The notes beneath the pieces are model-generated. The model ran no database searches and was not told the origin of the DNA. It worked only from the letters and a program-made list of their open reading frames with translations. A stretch of 64,000 nucleotides of DNA, from contig NC_054869.1 in NCBI RefSeq assembly GCF_018320785.1, positions 31,784,289-31,848,288 of the forward strand. The letters run 5' to 3'. A program made the translations under genes and the position numbers. Origin of the DNA: Cheilinus undulatus. Lineage: Eukaryota; Chordata; Actinopteri; Labriformes; Labridae. Below are positions 11,481 through 23,800 of this stretch, piece after piece; positions within the stretch are counted from its first letter, which is position 1, and each line of letters begins with the position of its first letter.

Positions 11481-14285
11481 TGCTTAAAGTGTGGGTATTA
11501 CACTTTTCCGATTTTTAAAACATAAATGTAAAGTCACAATGTTGGGTGTCCATACACCATGTATGCAAATTTTCAAACCGCAAGATAGACGTATGCAGCA
11601 GTAATCTTGGAATTCGCGTGAACTGATGAAAACGGTTCGTTGAAAACCTCGCCAAGACTCTACTGAGACGAGATTTCGATGGACTAAATTGATGAGGTCA
11701 TCACAATAGGATCTCCTGACTGGTTTGTGGTTTGTCCCTGCTGCCGGCAAAGTGGAACAGAGCACCCCCACAAGGCCTTTTAGCCATTAGCTACTTAGCA
11801 ACAGAGTAATTTAACACTTACCAAACAGATACGTCCCGCTCTGTCCTTCGCTGCTGCTGGTTTTCTTCCCCTTCTCTCTCCAAACTATCAGGATCAGACT
11901 CCGGGTCTAACAGGTACGGATGTATATCAAAATACGTCATATTTTACTCAGTCGGACCGGTTCATTCAAAGTTTTCAACTACTAGCATAATTACACTAGC
12001 CACATTAGAGGGGGCGGGCACAAAACATTGAGTCCTGCTGCTGGCCAGCCTCAGGGAAATCGGCCAATCAGAGGAAAGCAGGTCCGTGGAGCCGGAGGGA
12101 GTTAAAGAGACAGCAGCGAAAATGAAGCGTTTCAGACGGAGGTTAAAATAAGGGTTTTTCAGGATGCCATTGTGAGAAACATGAGAAGTTTTTTGAGCTG
12201 TAATCCATGGTAAGCTACTACATGGGTATCAGAGAGATGGTGTAAAGCTTTGAAAAAAGGCAAAATACCCCCACTTTAACAAATTTATTGGACCACCACC
12301 CAAAGTAAGGTTTATGCCACAGCTGCCCTAAATTAACATCATTGGTAATTACCAAAATCATTTTTTATGTTTCCGCAATGGTTAATACACCAATATGTAG
12401 AAGCTCATAAACTGAAATGATATTTTTAATGCTAAAATATAATTATTATTGTTATCCATGAATTTTCAAATGTACTGATTTACAACAAAACTGAAAAACA
12501 GTAAAGCAAATTATTATTTCTTGATTAATATGTCAAATTATAGTTATTTACTTGCATTCCTGAAGAGAAAAATTAGTTTTAGTGGTTGAATGTTATGCTT
12601 GATTAATTTGTGACTTGTCAGAGAAGCCCAGTGAGCCGGCTCAAATTTGGGTATAAAAAGCTGAATTCAGTTTGAAATTCCTCATTCCTGTTTAAAATGA
12701 TAAAACCTGGAGAGTTCACTGAAAATGAAACAGTCTGTATTAAAGCACTCTTACCAATCAGGAAGCAGCATATAGCATCATACCTAGTGATGGACAACAT
12801 TGCAGCCTCAGAAATATGTAGCTGAAATATTTCAAATGTCCCCTTGTAGCTGGCTGCAGTATAGGGATTAGGGACTGATCTCACTGCTAAAGCCTAAAAA
12901 TGTCTTAATCTTTTTATTTACCATTTGAAAGTCTGGCCCCAAAGTGTCTGCTAAGATGAAAAGCTGGTACTTTTACGAATGTAGTTGATAATAACCCCTG
13001 CTGTAGATGAAAAAATCTCAAGTTCGGTTGCAATTTTGAACAATTTTCTTGAATTGATGCCTTTTTTTTAAATGTATCCCAAAATGAAGAGACCAGCACT
13101 ACACTGGAAACAACACTAATGTTATTTTGATAATAATAATAATGTCTTAACTGGCAGGGTTTCGTTTACGGAGGTGATGCTGGGAGTTCATGCCATCAAT
13201 GAAATAGAAAAAGATTCTCGGCAGGTAATACAGGTGAAGAGATTTCCTCATCCCTGTTATGATGAGGGTGAAAAAGCCAACGACCTCATGTTGCTCAAGG
13301 TAAGATTTTACATTACAAAAGCTGGAATAGCTGTAGATTAAAGATAGTAAATATTCAAAATTCTGCACAGGACAGACCTTCTAAAGATTGAGAAAAACAA
13401 AAAGAGTGGTTTTGTTTAATTATTTGGTCCTTCTACTTTTTAAGCCTGAAGAATAAGATGCCATGCAATTGCTAGATTAAAAAATGTGTCATGAAGCAGG
13501 TTCCCATCTGCTACTGAAGGCAAAAGAATGGGAAGAGTAAGGTTTGATTTTGTGCAAGTTTAGCAAAGAAGGATGTAAATATGACATGATTCATTGGTTC
13601 TATTTTTGGGAAATGGGACTCGGGTAAGTTGTGAAGCATTAAAAAGACATACAGGGATGTTTTAGACTAAAAAGAGTAGGTAGACACATTGTTAAATAGT
13701 AATGTGTTGCTGAGCCAAAGGCATTGCACAGAAATTCAGCATCAACAAGTGATGATGTTTTTTTTTTGTATCAGTTGAAAAAAAAGGTGAAGAAAACCAA
13801 GACGGTGCAGTGGCTTGAGTTGGGTAACAACATCAAATACCCGGCAGCTGGCTCAAACTGTCTGGTGGCTGGATGGGGGAAGACAAACAACATCGCCAAG
13901 CAGATGTCCAATGTTCTGATGGCCGTCAATGTGACCGTGATTGAAAGGGAGAAGTGCAACTCGCCTCAATATTACAATCTGAAACCTTTTATCACCAGCA
14001 GCATGATTTGTGCCGGTTCAGACGGCAAAAACCATGCAGACACCTGTCAGGTAAAGACTCGACCTGTGAACATTTTATCTTCTAACTGTGAATGTGCTTA
14101 AAATGTCATGTTTGCAACCTCCACAGGGGGATTCAGGAGGACCACTGTTGTGCAATGGACAGCTTGTTGGAGTGACTTCTTTTGGATGGAAGTGTGGTGT
14201 TATCAAAAAGCCTGGAGTGTATTCTTTTCTCTCTGAGAAACAACTCAGCTGGATTAAGAAGACCATGAAGAAGTCTGATGTATAA
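9855..14285 (+). CDS. gzma: Granzyme A-like serine protease, complete, five exons
   Basis: Exons 9855-9918, 10056-10197, 13158-13299, 13775-14050 and 14127-14285 join in phase to 260 residues. Residues 1-26 are signal peptide plus propeptide ending SE; the mature chain starts IIEGEE at 27. The catalytic triad is His66 (TAAHC), Asp111 (NDLMLLK) and Ser211 (GDSGGP). The S1 pocket residue is Asp205 (DTCQGDSGG), so Arg/Lys cleavage is predicted, as in granzymes A and K. The words HPCYD (Cys102), CLVAGWGKT and VTSFG match granzyme A; Cys102 lines up with the human GZMA cysteine that links the dimer. Known role of the family: a cytotoxic-granule tryptase delivered by perforin. Exon plan and phases are those of granzyme genes. 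Assignment to gzma rather than gzmk rests on memory of the families. Two adjacent ATGs could start it; I chose the first. Confidence 0.9.
10369..10625. repeat. Tc1/mariner-type MITE remnant with embedded hairpin
   Basis: AAAAAGTTGGG words at both ends (10369 and about 10533) and the block TAAATAAAAACAGAACAGAATGA followed by GATTTGCAAA are typical of a widespread fish MITE. A perfect 14-bp hairpin (arms 10588-10601 and 10605-10618, loop GAA) lies at its right side. It sits in intron 2 of the granzyme gene. Confidence 0.5.
10675..11145 (+). repeat. Dispersed repeat family, copy A
   Basis: Matches 39090-39582 over its whole length in the same orientation. Shared blocks include TGATTGGATGAACG, GGGCCAATCAGAGCAAC, AAAACAACTCACTGCTGTTC, ACTGATTGGTCCTGTCACTT (with small differences) and CATCTGCTTTGCAAGGTTA. 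Inverse fragments of the same family lie near 29005-29250. No transposase is present, so it is non-autonomous; the superfamily is not established. It is inside granzyme intron 2. Confidence 0.75.
11430..11477. repeat. (TA)n microsatellite
   Basis: About 24 uninterrupted TA units, adjoining the left end of the TTAA-flanked element. Confidence 0.95.
11484..12279. mobile_element. Non-autonomous TTAA-flanked DNA transposon in granzyme intron 2
   Basis: TTAA occurs at both borders (11484-11487 and 12276-12279). Inside them the ends are imperfect inverted repeats: AGTGTGGGTATTACACTTTT on the left and, in reverse complement, AGTGGGGGTATTTTGCCTTT on the right. A TTAA target duplication is used by the piggyBac and Kolobok superfamilies. 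The termini do not start with the CCY of typical piggyBac, so a Kolobok-type element is my preferred guess. The 788-bp interior is GC-richer than its surroundings and has no transposase, only short frames. Non-autonomous. Confidence 0.65.
12280..13157. other. Rest of granzyme intron 2
   Basis: AT-rich intronic DNA. A stretch around 12610-12880 (GTCAGAGAAGCCCAGTGAGC and the words following) looks like a decayed transposable element, but I could not identify its ends or family. Confidence 0.35.
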
Positions 14286-14376
14286 TCATTACATCCTGCA
14301 GACTTTTTTGTATTTTTAAGTTAACCTTTAGATTCTCTTTTGTAATGCCAGATCATTTGAATGAACTCCTTCAGCA

Positions 14377-14382
14377 ATTAAA
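14377..14382 (+). promoter_or_regulatory. Poly(A) signal candidate of the granzyme gene
   Basis: ATTAAA lies about 95 bases after the stop codon, a plausible variant signal. A further AATAAAA near 14678 is an alternative that would give a longer 3' UTR. Confidence 0.4.
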
Positions 14383-14389
14383 TCATGTA

Positions 14390-17300
14390 AGCAACATTCA
14401 CCACTTACTCTATCAGATAAGCCGGCTTGTCTATGCCTGTTTTATGTCCACAACTTTAAATACTTTATTCTAAGTGGTTTATGTGCCATGCTTATAATTG
14501 TGAACTGTGTCAGCTGTCCCACAGGAGGCCCAACAATCAGGGGACTACACCAAAATAGTGAACAGGCAGTTGTGGTGCTAAGAATTGTGTCTTATTTTTC
14601 TGATAGTTTGGTAAAGGTTGGTCCTTTTTTCTATCATTTTGTTGACTTTTTGACTTCATGTTTTTTTCAACCTATAACAATAAAAGAAAATAATGTAGCC
14701 CAGCCCTCCCGCCTGATCTGACATGGTGACCACTGAAACAGAAAAATCAATTAGATCGCAAGAAAGTATCAAAGTGGCATTTAACATGCAAACCAGAGAT
14801 GCCCTTTTTCTTTGAGTCTTTAAATAAAGAGTTTTCTGAGTAAAGGTTAGTTCTTAGGGACTCCTCATTATTATTTTACCATATTATTGCTGTAGCAGAC
14901 CCCTAACAATGACATTAGTGTAGCGGCCTCTCACGTATGTATGATTCAGTTTTCTGGTTTCAGTTTTTAAATTAGAAGAATCTGATGCCTCTTTACACAC
15001 ATTAGACAGTTTGTCTGTGTAGGAAATCTGTAGAGGATGTTATAAATGTCTGCTGCTTTGTAACCCAAGTTTCAACAGCAACACACAAAAAGATCATGTT
15101 GTAACTCAGACCAGACCACAGGAGGAGAATTTTCACAGCACATCTTAAAACCACCTTACAGGAAATGTGCAAATGTAGTAACTGGTGTATGCAAATCATC
15201 TGAAGATGAAAGCACAGACACATATTAAAGCGAGCATCTGTTTCCAGTAAAAGAAATGATGACACAGCAAATATTAGTGCAAATTATTATTCATCCATTT
15301 TTTTGATTGATTTATCTCTGATACACTTCTTCACTCTGATTCCTGTGAACTAAAAAGGCCTATTTTTATTCCTACAGTATTTACCCTCCAAAATTAGAGA
15401 GATTATTGATAATAAATATTCAGTAAAGGGCAGCTATGTATGAATTTGTATGAATGATACTGATGAAAACACTACAGCCTTTCTTTCAATGATGTGAATG
15501 GGTAAAAAGCGCTTTGATAGACTGCAATAAAAACACTATATAGTGCCTTTAACACAATTACGGTGGGTGCTACTTCAGTTTTAATACCTCTGACTGAGGA
15601 CAAACTGAGTTTCCAAGACAGTAATTCTCAAACTACATCACAAGGTGGCACTCTGCTTTACTTATCACTGCTGTACTTTTCAAAGAGGAGATTTAACCTT
15701 TCTTGGGGTGTAGACAATTTCAATAAGCTTAAAATGTTTTAATAAAAATACCCGAGCTCATATTTGAGAGTTCTTTATTAAAATGACTAAACATATAAAA
15801 TGTATCCTCCTTAAGTAAGACAGTACAACCTAAAATGGCACAAAAGCTGACACATAAATCCATGCATTTCATTTTACTTCATTCTCTGTAACGGGTTGAT
15901 TTCAGTACATCCCACCACATTTATCTCAGTATTAGAGTAGCAATGCTGGTATTCTTATGATAAATTAATTTCAGTCTTTTTTTTCTTGAGATCTTGAGAA
16001 ATCATGAAAAACAACATCATCGTTAAATAATGGCATAAATAAGTCTACATCTTCAGAAAACAACTTGCTATCACAGAAAATAGAGCAAAATAAAACGCAT
16101 GGATTAACATCCTCTTAGGGCTTCTGTACAATCAGTCTATTAGTTCACTTGTCTATTTCAGTCTTTAAAGGTTAGTGGGAAACAAAACAAGTATAACATC
16201 ATTTGCTTCAAACCTTTTATTTCACGAGAACTCTGAGCAGACACAAGAATTAACAGCATAAGAAAATAAAATCTACTTTGCTTGGCAACTGATCTGCCCC
16301 TTATCAAGGTGTAATGAAAAAATTACCCCACCCAGGAAATTCCATTGAGCCCTTTATTTGAGCGTTTAGTGAATTATCACTGACCAACTGCCATGCCGCC
16401 TGTGTTTACTCTGTTGTCATGGTCACACACAAAACTCATGCACCCACCTCAGTGCCACTGAAACCATCAAATCTAACCACACCCTTATTAAGTGTTTACT
16501 TTTTTATAATGAATGAACTTAGAGAATTTATGAATGTGTTGGTACATAAAAATAGCCACATGCCCCTCAGGGATCTCGGTAACACTCAGTAACATGCACA
16601 CACATGAACTCCAGAGTAAATGTTTCCTGTGTTTGCATCCCTTGTGTGTGATGGAGGAGCTGCCCACCTTGCCTCGCCTTTTCTTTCACTGACTGGTGAC
16701 GCAACTCAGTGGTAACAAAGACAAATCTTGTTTTATAGGGGACTGGAGACAGTAATATCCTGACAGGTGAGTCACAGCCATCATCAAATGTAACTGATTT
16801 ATGCATGCCTGGCTCATGCTGCAGTCAAAGGTGTGATTACTCTTCCATTTGTTTTAGTTGTGCTTAACTTGTAGATGAAGAGAACCTGAGAAATCATCTT
16901 GCTATTACCTTTACTCTATGGTAAGCTGTTGTACAGATGTGAGTTGGTCAGCAGCTGGCATCAAGACAGACAGGCTGCAGACCGCTGCTTTCAGATGCCC
17001 CCTTTTGCAGACCACTACTGTGAGATGCCACCTCTGTCAGGATGGAAACACATGCTAAAACCTTCACAAATAAAATTGTAAAAAACTTCTGGTTAGGGTT
17101 AAAGTGCAGGTTAAGGTAAGGGTTTGGATACCAAAAGTTAAATGTCAAAAACCTAGCCTGCAGTACCTTATTAAAGAACATTTAATAAAGCAGCATAAAC
17201 AGTCTGCTGACAGGAAAAAAGCTTGTCATCCATGAAAACACTCTTAACACATCTAACATAGATAAGGTAAACACTAATGAAGCTACATTATCTTTAGCTA

Positions 17301-17410
17301 TGTTTGCTATGTAGCTACATTGAACTAATAGTAGTGTTAACTATGTAGCTAGTATAGTAATGTTAGCTTTAGCTGAAGATAACAAAGCTAAAACAAGCCA
17401 CCGTTTGCAT
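14390..17410. other. Intergenic, repeat fragments only
   Basis: No exon was recognised. AAAAGCGCTTTGA-like and CACTATATAGTG words near 15505-15545 recall fish repeat tails but are too short to classify. The stretch 17270-17400 contains repeated GCTATGTAGCTA and GTTAGCTTTAGC words, a low-complexity fish pattern. Confidence 0.35.
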
Positions 17411-18420
17411 AACTACACTCCCCTCCAAAAATATTTGAACACTGAGGCCAATTCTTTTATTTTTGCTGTGGACTAAAAACATTTGGGTTTGACACAAAAA
17501 GATGAACATGAGACAAGAGGTCAACATTTCAGCTTTTATTTCCAGGTGTTTACATCTGGATCTGATACACCACTTAGGAGCTGGTTTTATTTGTAACAGA
17601 ACACCAAATTTTTGGGTGAGCAAAAGTATTGGAACAGAGAGACTTAAAATATATATAAGTGAATAAGACTTAATATTTAGTTGGAAATCCTTTGCTTGCA
17701 GTAACTACATCAAGCCTGTGACCCACTAATGTCACTAAACTTTTGCATTCTTCTTTTGTGATGCTTTTCCAGGCTTTCATTGCTGCCTCTCTTGACTTTG
17801 CCAGTCTAACGCCTTCCACTTCTTGCCTCTGATGAACTCCTTTGTTGTTTTGGCAGTGTGTGATCTCACAATCAGTTTGGTTGCATCTTTCTTGAAATTG
17901 GCAGATAAAATGTTTCTGTAGACTTCTGAGTTCATTTTGCTGCTGCCATCATGTGTTTCATCATCAATGAAGATCAATGAGCCCGTCTCAGAAGAAGCCA
18001 TGCAAGCCCAAGCCATGACATTACCTCCCCTGTGTTTCACAGATGAGCTTGTGTGTTAGGGATCATGAACAGATCCTTTCTTTCTCCAGACTTTAGTCTT
18101 TCCATCACTTTGGTAAAGGTTCATCTTTGTCTCATCAGTCCATAAAACTTTGTCCCAGAATGTTTGAGGCTCGTTTCTGTGTCTTTGGGAAATTCCAGCC
18201 TGGCCTTCCTGTTCTTCTTGCTAATCAGAGGTTTTCCTCTGGTGTAGCCTCTGTACTTTTACTCATGAAGTCTTCTGTGAACAGTAGATGATGATACCTT
18301 CACTCCTGTCCTCTGGAGTTTGTTGCTGATGTCAGCAACAGTTGTTTAAGGGTCTATCTTTACAGCTCTCACAATGCTTCTGTCATCAACTGCTGCGGTT
18401 TACCTTGGTCTAGCCATTCA
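17411..18420 (-). mobile_element. Dead Tc1/mariner transposon, 5'-truncated
   Basis: The left end carries subterminal sequence CCAAAAATATTTGAACACTG and GAGGCCAATTC. The minus strand holds most of a Tc1-type transposase, from ARPR...TAAVDDRSIVRAV (about 18415) through ISNKLQRTGVKVSSSTVHRR to [20 protein letters not shown] (about 18020) and [18 protein letters not shown] (about 17840). Several stops and frame changes are present. The helix-turn-helix start and the second inverted repeat are absent, so the copy is truncated at about 18420. Confidence 0.85.
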
Positions 18421-20590
18421 AAAGTTACGAGTACATCAGTGGTTTCTATCTTCTTTAACGATGTGCATTTCTATTTTTTATTTTTCTATGAAGGTAATCC
18501 CTCACATCTTAATGAAAATGGATTGTTATGGATTGAATAGGACCAAAGGGGACAGTAAAGAGTTATTGTTTGATAACCAAGCCTTTCAAAAGAAACATTT
18601 TTTATCACAATTAATCTCAGAATTTCTGTGATTAATTGCAATTCATCACATCCTATTTTATTGCATTTTAAAAAGTCCACTATTTGGGATTTTTTTCTGC
18701 TGTCCTAAACTAAGGGTAATTGGCTTCTCTTTGGAAACAGACTTGCTTTTATAGGTAGATGAAAGATTAGAACATGAACTTAGGGGCAAAGCAGTGGCAA
18801 GATGCATTTTTAAGTTCACATTTGGTATTGATACTTTGTTAGAGTGATCGATACCAAAATAGTACTTTGTAAATGTCGATATTGTAGTACTGATACCGCC
18901 GCCACTAGTGCAGATGAAATCTGACTTGTCCACTGAGCCATTTGTGAGTTTTTTTTAAACCAAAATAAGACATTAAAGAGCCATGGTGGACTTATTTTAC
19001 ATCACTGTTGATGCAGGGAGACACTAACATGGCTTATGTCAAGTGTGCTGAAAGGGACAATTTAACGTGTGATTAATGCAATTGAAAAAGGATATTGCAC
19101 ACTAATTATGGGCCTTAATTACAACCCAGTTGATTTCAGTTTCATTCATATATTCTTGGTTGTCTTAATAAGGCATTTTTCCATTCTATTTAAACGGTTT
19201 ACTTGCTTTTATATTTTCTATAAACTTATTTTTCTGACTGAGTCAAAAAAGTTCAGAATATCTACCTTGTCTTACTAAATTGATCAGAAACCCATATGAT
19301 ATATATATTTATATTTTGCTGCCATTTAACAAGAACTTATACAAACCAAGGAAAGAAATGAACTCTACAATTAACAACTGTATACAGACCTAATAGCCAT
19401 ATCTGACTGACAATGCATCCCTCATTATGCAACCACACTCTGAGACGTTTACGCACAGAGCATGAAAAGGTGTGGTATCTTAAGACTACTGTGCATACAT
19501 CATAAACTGCAGTAGTCACACCTATCAGATATCGTTAATACTCATTAAATTACTCCCATGAGTCCAGGAAAAAGGTCAAATGAAGCTAACTTCTAACCTT
19601 CCACCTGTAATGTCATCAAACAGCCTTAAGACAGTTTGTCTATGATGATTTGAGATCAACACAGAGTCTCAAAATGTAAATATTTTCTTCTGTTTATTGT
19701 CTTCTTTCCTCACTTTATACCTGATTTAACTTTGTGACTTGAGTGCAGGACATTTATGTATAGTAAATGTTTGTTGAAGTCCAACAAGCCTGACTTAGTC
19801 TCTCATTAGCAGGTGATCTATATTTTTCAGTTTACAGTAAATCAAGCAACATTTATATCCCCTTGTATCATTTTAAACTTGAACAATTGGTATTGTGAAA
19901 AACCCTGAGGGGTCAGTCAAAGGAAAACAATTGATGGCTTATGCAGACACTTGTTTTAGCTTCTCCCTGTTTGATAATGTTTAAATGAAGAGAAGGGATC
20001 TGGCACAGACATAGTTTGGTATTTTAAATATATTTGCGCTGGATGTACTGCTTTTGCTTAAACATCTAATATTGCTCTTGTGCATATTTCCTTTTGAACC
20101 TTTCTTTGGGAGCTTCTTTGGACACTCTGGTTCATTGTGTATTATGTAATATAGAGACATGTATCATCAGCATGTGTTTACAGTGTGTAATTACCCATAG
20201 AGGGTGAGGATAAAAGCTCCGCACTGCACTTTACCCAGCCTGTTCCTCCCTATGCTTAGGTGAAACTGTGTCGCCATATTTTGTAGCTCCTTTGTCCTGA
20301 ACCATACCATTAAGTTGTCATTATGCTTGTATTTGTGTTCAGAAATAACTCAAAGTTGCTTGAACATTCCCAAAATAGATAAAACAACACGTTTCCATTT
20401 TGCCCAGTCTCTTGTGCTGTTTCAGTTCTCTGAATCTTAAGTGAAGTTTTTCTAGAAGGCCTCAGTCAGGGTCATTCTGCTGAATGTACGTTTGGCTAAA
20501 GATCCAAGGTATTTGCATCCAATGATAGGAAAGGACACACAAAACAAAGAAAGAAACGCATCAACAGTGAACACTTTCTGGTAACACTGA
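18421..20590. other. Intergenic, nothing recognised
   Basis: AT-rich DNA. A GATACC/TCGATATTG-rich stretch at 18830-18900 resembles an eroded repeat end. No coding signal. Confidence 0.35.
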
Positions 20591-20595
20591 GACAC

Positions 20596-20601
20596 TTTAT
20601 T
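20596..20601 (-). promoter_or_regulatory. Poly(A) signal candidate of areg
   Basis: AATAAA on the minus strand (TTTATT on plus), about 245 bases beyond the areg stop codon. Confidence 0.55.
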
Positions 20602-20843
20602 GGTAATCAAGTTCCATCTCATTTCCAGAGTGAGATGAAGTGCATTTGTCTGACCTATAAGAACAGCAGTGCAATAAATAAAACTGAATCTACAGAACGT
20701 TAAAGGAGATAAAAGACAACATAACAGCAGTTCAACATTAAAACTCTCAAAGTTTTAGCAATAAATAATTACACTAAATAAATTACATTCTAACAAGTTC
20801 AGGACAGTTTTTTTTAATACAAAGCATCTACTAAAGCAGTCGA

Positions 20844-23800
20844 TTACTTCTTCCTCAGCTCTTTGGACTCCTTTTGTCTATGTTGTCTTTGGATCCTACA
20901 GCTCGCTGAAAAAACATGAAGAGAAATCAAATGTCAGTTATTATGCAAAAACACAAAAGTATGAAGGAAAACTTCTGGATGTTCAAATAACATGCTTGCT
21001 GAAATAAAAATCAAGCCATCATGCAGCTGTTATGCAGCCATTCTGAAATAGTTGTAAAGATGTGGGTGCTGCGTGGTAAAAGCAGCAGCCACAGACACGG
21101 ACCCTTTAAAGTATTATCAAGACTTTAATATATAAAAATATATTAACTAATAAAGACTAAAGAGCACCAGTAGTTAAATTTTAAGTCGGTATACTCAAAG
21201 ATAATTTTATTATATGCTCTAACAATAATGACGTAAGGCTTTACAATGAGCCACACATGCTTTGAAACACTGACACTGCACAACATGCGTGCTATGAGAA
21301 TGCTGCAAGGCCACATTGTTTGTCTCAAGGAAAAATATTTCCATTTGGAGTCTGGATGCTTGTGTGCGTGTGATGCTCAGTGAGATCTGACCACATGTAA
21401 GTAGGGCGATTAAGCTCTTACAACAAGGTCATCACGTGCGCAGTCAGTGTGTCAGTACTGTTACTTTGCGGACACACAGGTGAATGTGTACAGTGTGGTT
21501 TTTCTCTACGCTGGTATGCAGTGTTGAGGTGGGATGGGCTGAGGCAATCTCTGGTTAATCCAAGCTAATTCCTGTTAGTAGAAATTCCTCATAATGTGAT
21601 GCAACTTGCTTCATGCAATAACAACAGCAAGCGTACAGGCTTTTCTACAGCTCTCTGAGCCCACTCCTTCCTGTTTGGCTTAACACTCACGTGAGTAGAG
21701 TCCAGTAACAGACCCCCGTGAGTTAAGCAAGTTTTTTAGGGGTGTTACATCAAATACATCCAAATACATGACACTGGAAATATAACAATGCCTGATTGCA
21801 TGTTGGTCTGACAGCATTAGGTAAAGATTAGGATAAGTGCCCATTAACCCCAACCCTTCTTTGTTACTGTTTTTCATACGGTTTACCTCTATATTCAAGG
21901 TCTACTCCTAGTTTCCACGTACGTATCTTTACAGATGTGATTCAAACCATTCAAGCCTATGGGAATCTTTTGTGAGACACCCTGTGAAACTCCTTTCCTT
22001 TGTAATATTCTCACCAGAATGTCCCGTGAGTGCACGGGAAAAAAATGGAATTTTGCAGTAGATTTTGGAGAGTGTATGGCAGTGTGCTAGCTTAGCATAT
22101 AAGCTGCTAACTAGCTAACAGGGCTGTGACGAGTCATGTGTTCATCAGCCTGATGTTTAATACTGCATGACTGATCTGCCAATACTTAGTGTAGTGAGAT
22201 TGCCTTGGCAGTTTTAAAATATCAACACATTTTAGTAAAGAGAGGTAGAAGGCATTATTACACAAAAACAGGTTTGTTAACATGCAAGTGAACATTTGAA
22301 TGGCTGGTAAGGATAAAGCACTAACATTGTTGTGTATTTGTGAACACAAGTAGGTCAAAACCTCAGAAACACCTACCTTAATGTAACCTGATGCCCTCAC
22401 ACCACAACGTCAGCCATGGGCTTCTGTAACTTCTCCTGCTCAGACCCAGTTCCTAGATAGGATGCCAGGAAGTTCTTATGTGACCTGTAACTATAAAAGC
22501 CATTCAATATGAGATATATAAAAGACAAGGGAAACACTTGTGATTATCAGATGAGAGCAATAAAGTGGTTTAGAGACAGGATCGCAGGATTTGTTTCATG
22601 GCTTTAGTCTCATCAAATTAAACTTGACACGGGATTTGTTGAGTTTTGGCAGAAATCTCTATGGAGTACCATCCATATACGACAGTGATTATTCAAATTA
22701 AATCTGTTGTAACGTTACTTTTCTGTTTTGATGTGAATTCAACTTGGCAGTACAGTAAGTTTCGCTCTCACAGTAATTAGTTCTACTTTTGCTTACTGTG
22801 GCTGTAAAGTTTAATTACAGTGCTGCAGGCTATTGGACTATTGACTTTGTCCTACATTCCAACAAAAGCTGAGATTTAGTTATGTACTGATAAGGAATTG
22901 TAATTATACAGCTAGAGCCTTTACCGTTACAGCAACTTAAAGATTCTGGTTCACAAAAAAAACATTAATTTAACAGAATGGCAAAGTAGAAGATCAGTTT
23001 ATGATGAAGCAAGGAATGAGAAGCTTAAGCTGTAAAAGTTTTTTCAATCATAAAAAATGTTGGTGAGAAGTACTGCTGTATTATGGGTGTGTCGGGGTGT
23101 GATACCGTACTTTTCGGTGTGTGGTGTGTTTGAAAGCTGTGAAGTGTGTCCGGGCAGGATGTGTGAATAGTAAGGTGTGTTGTGTCTGAATTTGCTAAGG
23201 AGTGGAGGGTTTTCCTCATACTTGTTTTCTTAAACCTATAATAATCTTCCCAACACCAGTCTGAATGAATAAAGAATGGTAAGAGGGATTTCAGACAAAA
23301 CACCAGCATTAAAGGTCACATATTTTACCCTTTTAAGACAAGTTTATATTGGTCTCAGAGGTCCCCAAAACATGTCTGGGAAGCTTGTTGCTGAAAACAA
23401 CACTCCAATAAAGGATATTTGCATGTCTAAAATACCCCTCTGTTTCAGCCATGCTCAGAACCAGCTGTTTCTGTGTCTGTAAATGTTAATGAGTTGTCTG
23501 ACTCCACCCCTCTCAGGAAATGGATGCTGCTCTCCTGATCCTACTCTCAGCTGCCAGCTGAGAGCAGGATCCTCCCCACATGACATCATGAGGGGAAATC
23601 TGAGAATGGCCTGTTTTAGCACACATTTTCTGAAAGGTGGAGAAAGGGGGGATTTTTCTGATTCTTAACTAAAGTTAAAGTCTTGTAAGATTAAAGTCTT
23701 GTCTATAATAGATTCAGCTGTAGTGAAATGACTAAGAAGTACAGAGCTTTTTTTTTAAGTACAAATGCTTTGAAATCATTTTTTTCCACTTTGTTTGCAA

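Noticed and set aside
15485-15545. AAAGCGCTTTGA and CACTATATAGTG words
   Set aside because: They recall fish retroposon ends but are too short and isolated to call.
14400-20580. Possible betacellulin or extra EGF-ligand exon beyond areg
   Set aside because: Looked for the EGF cysteine spacing and the GER/GxRC word on both strands; none found.
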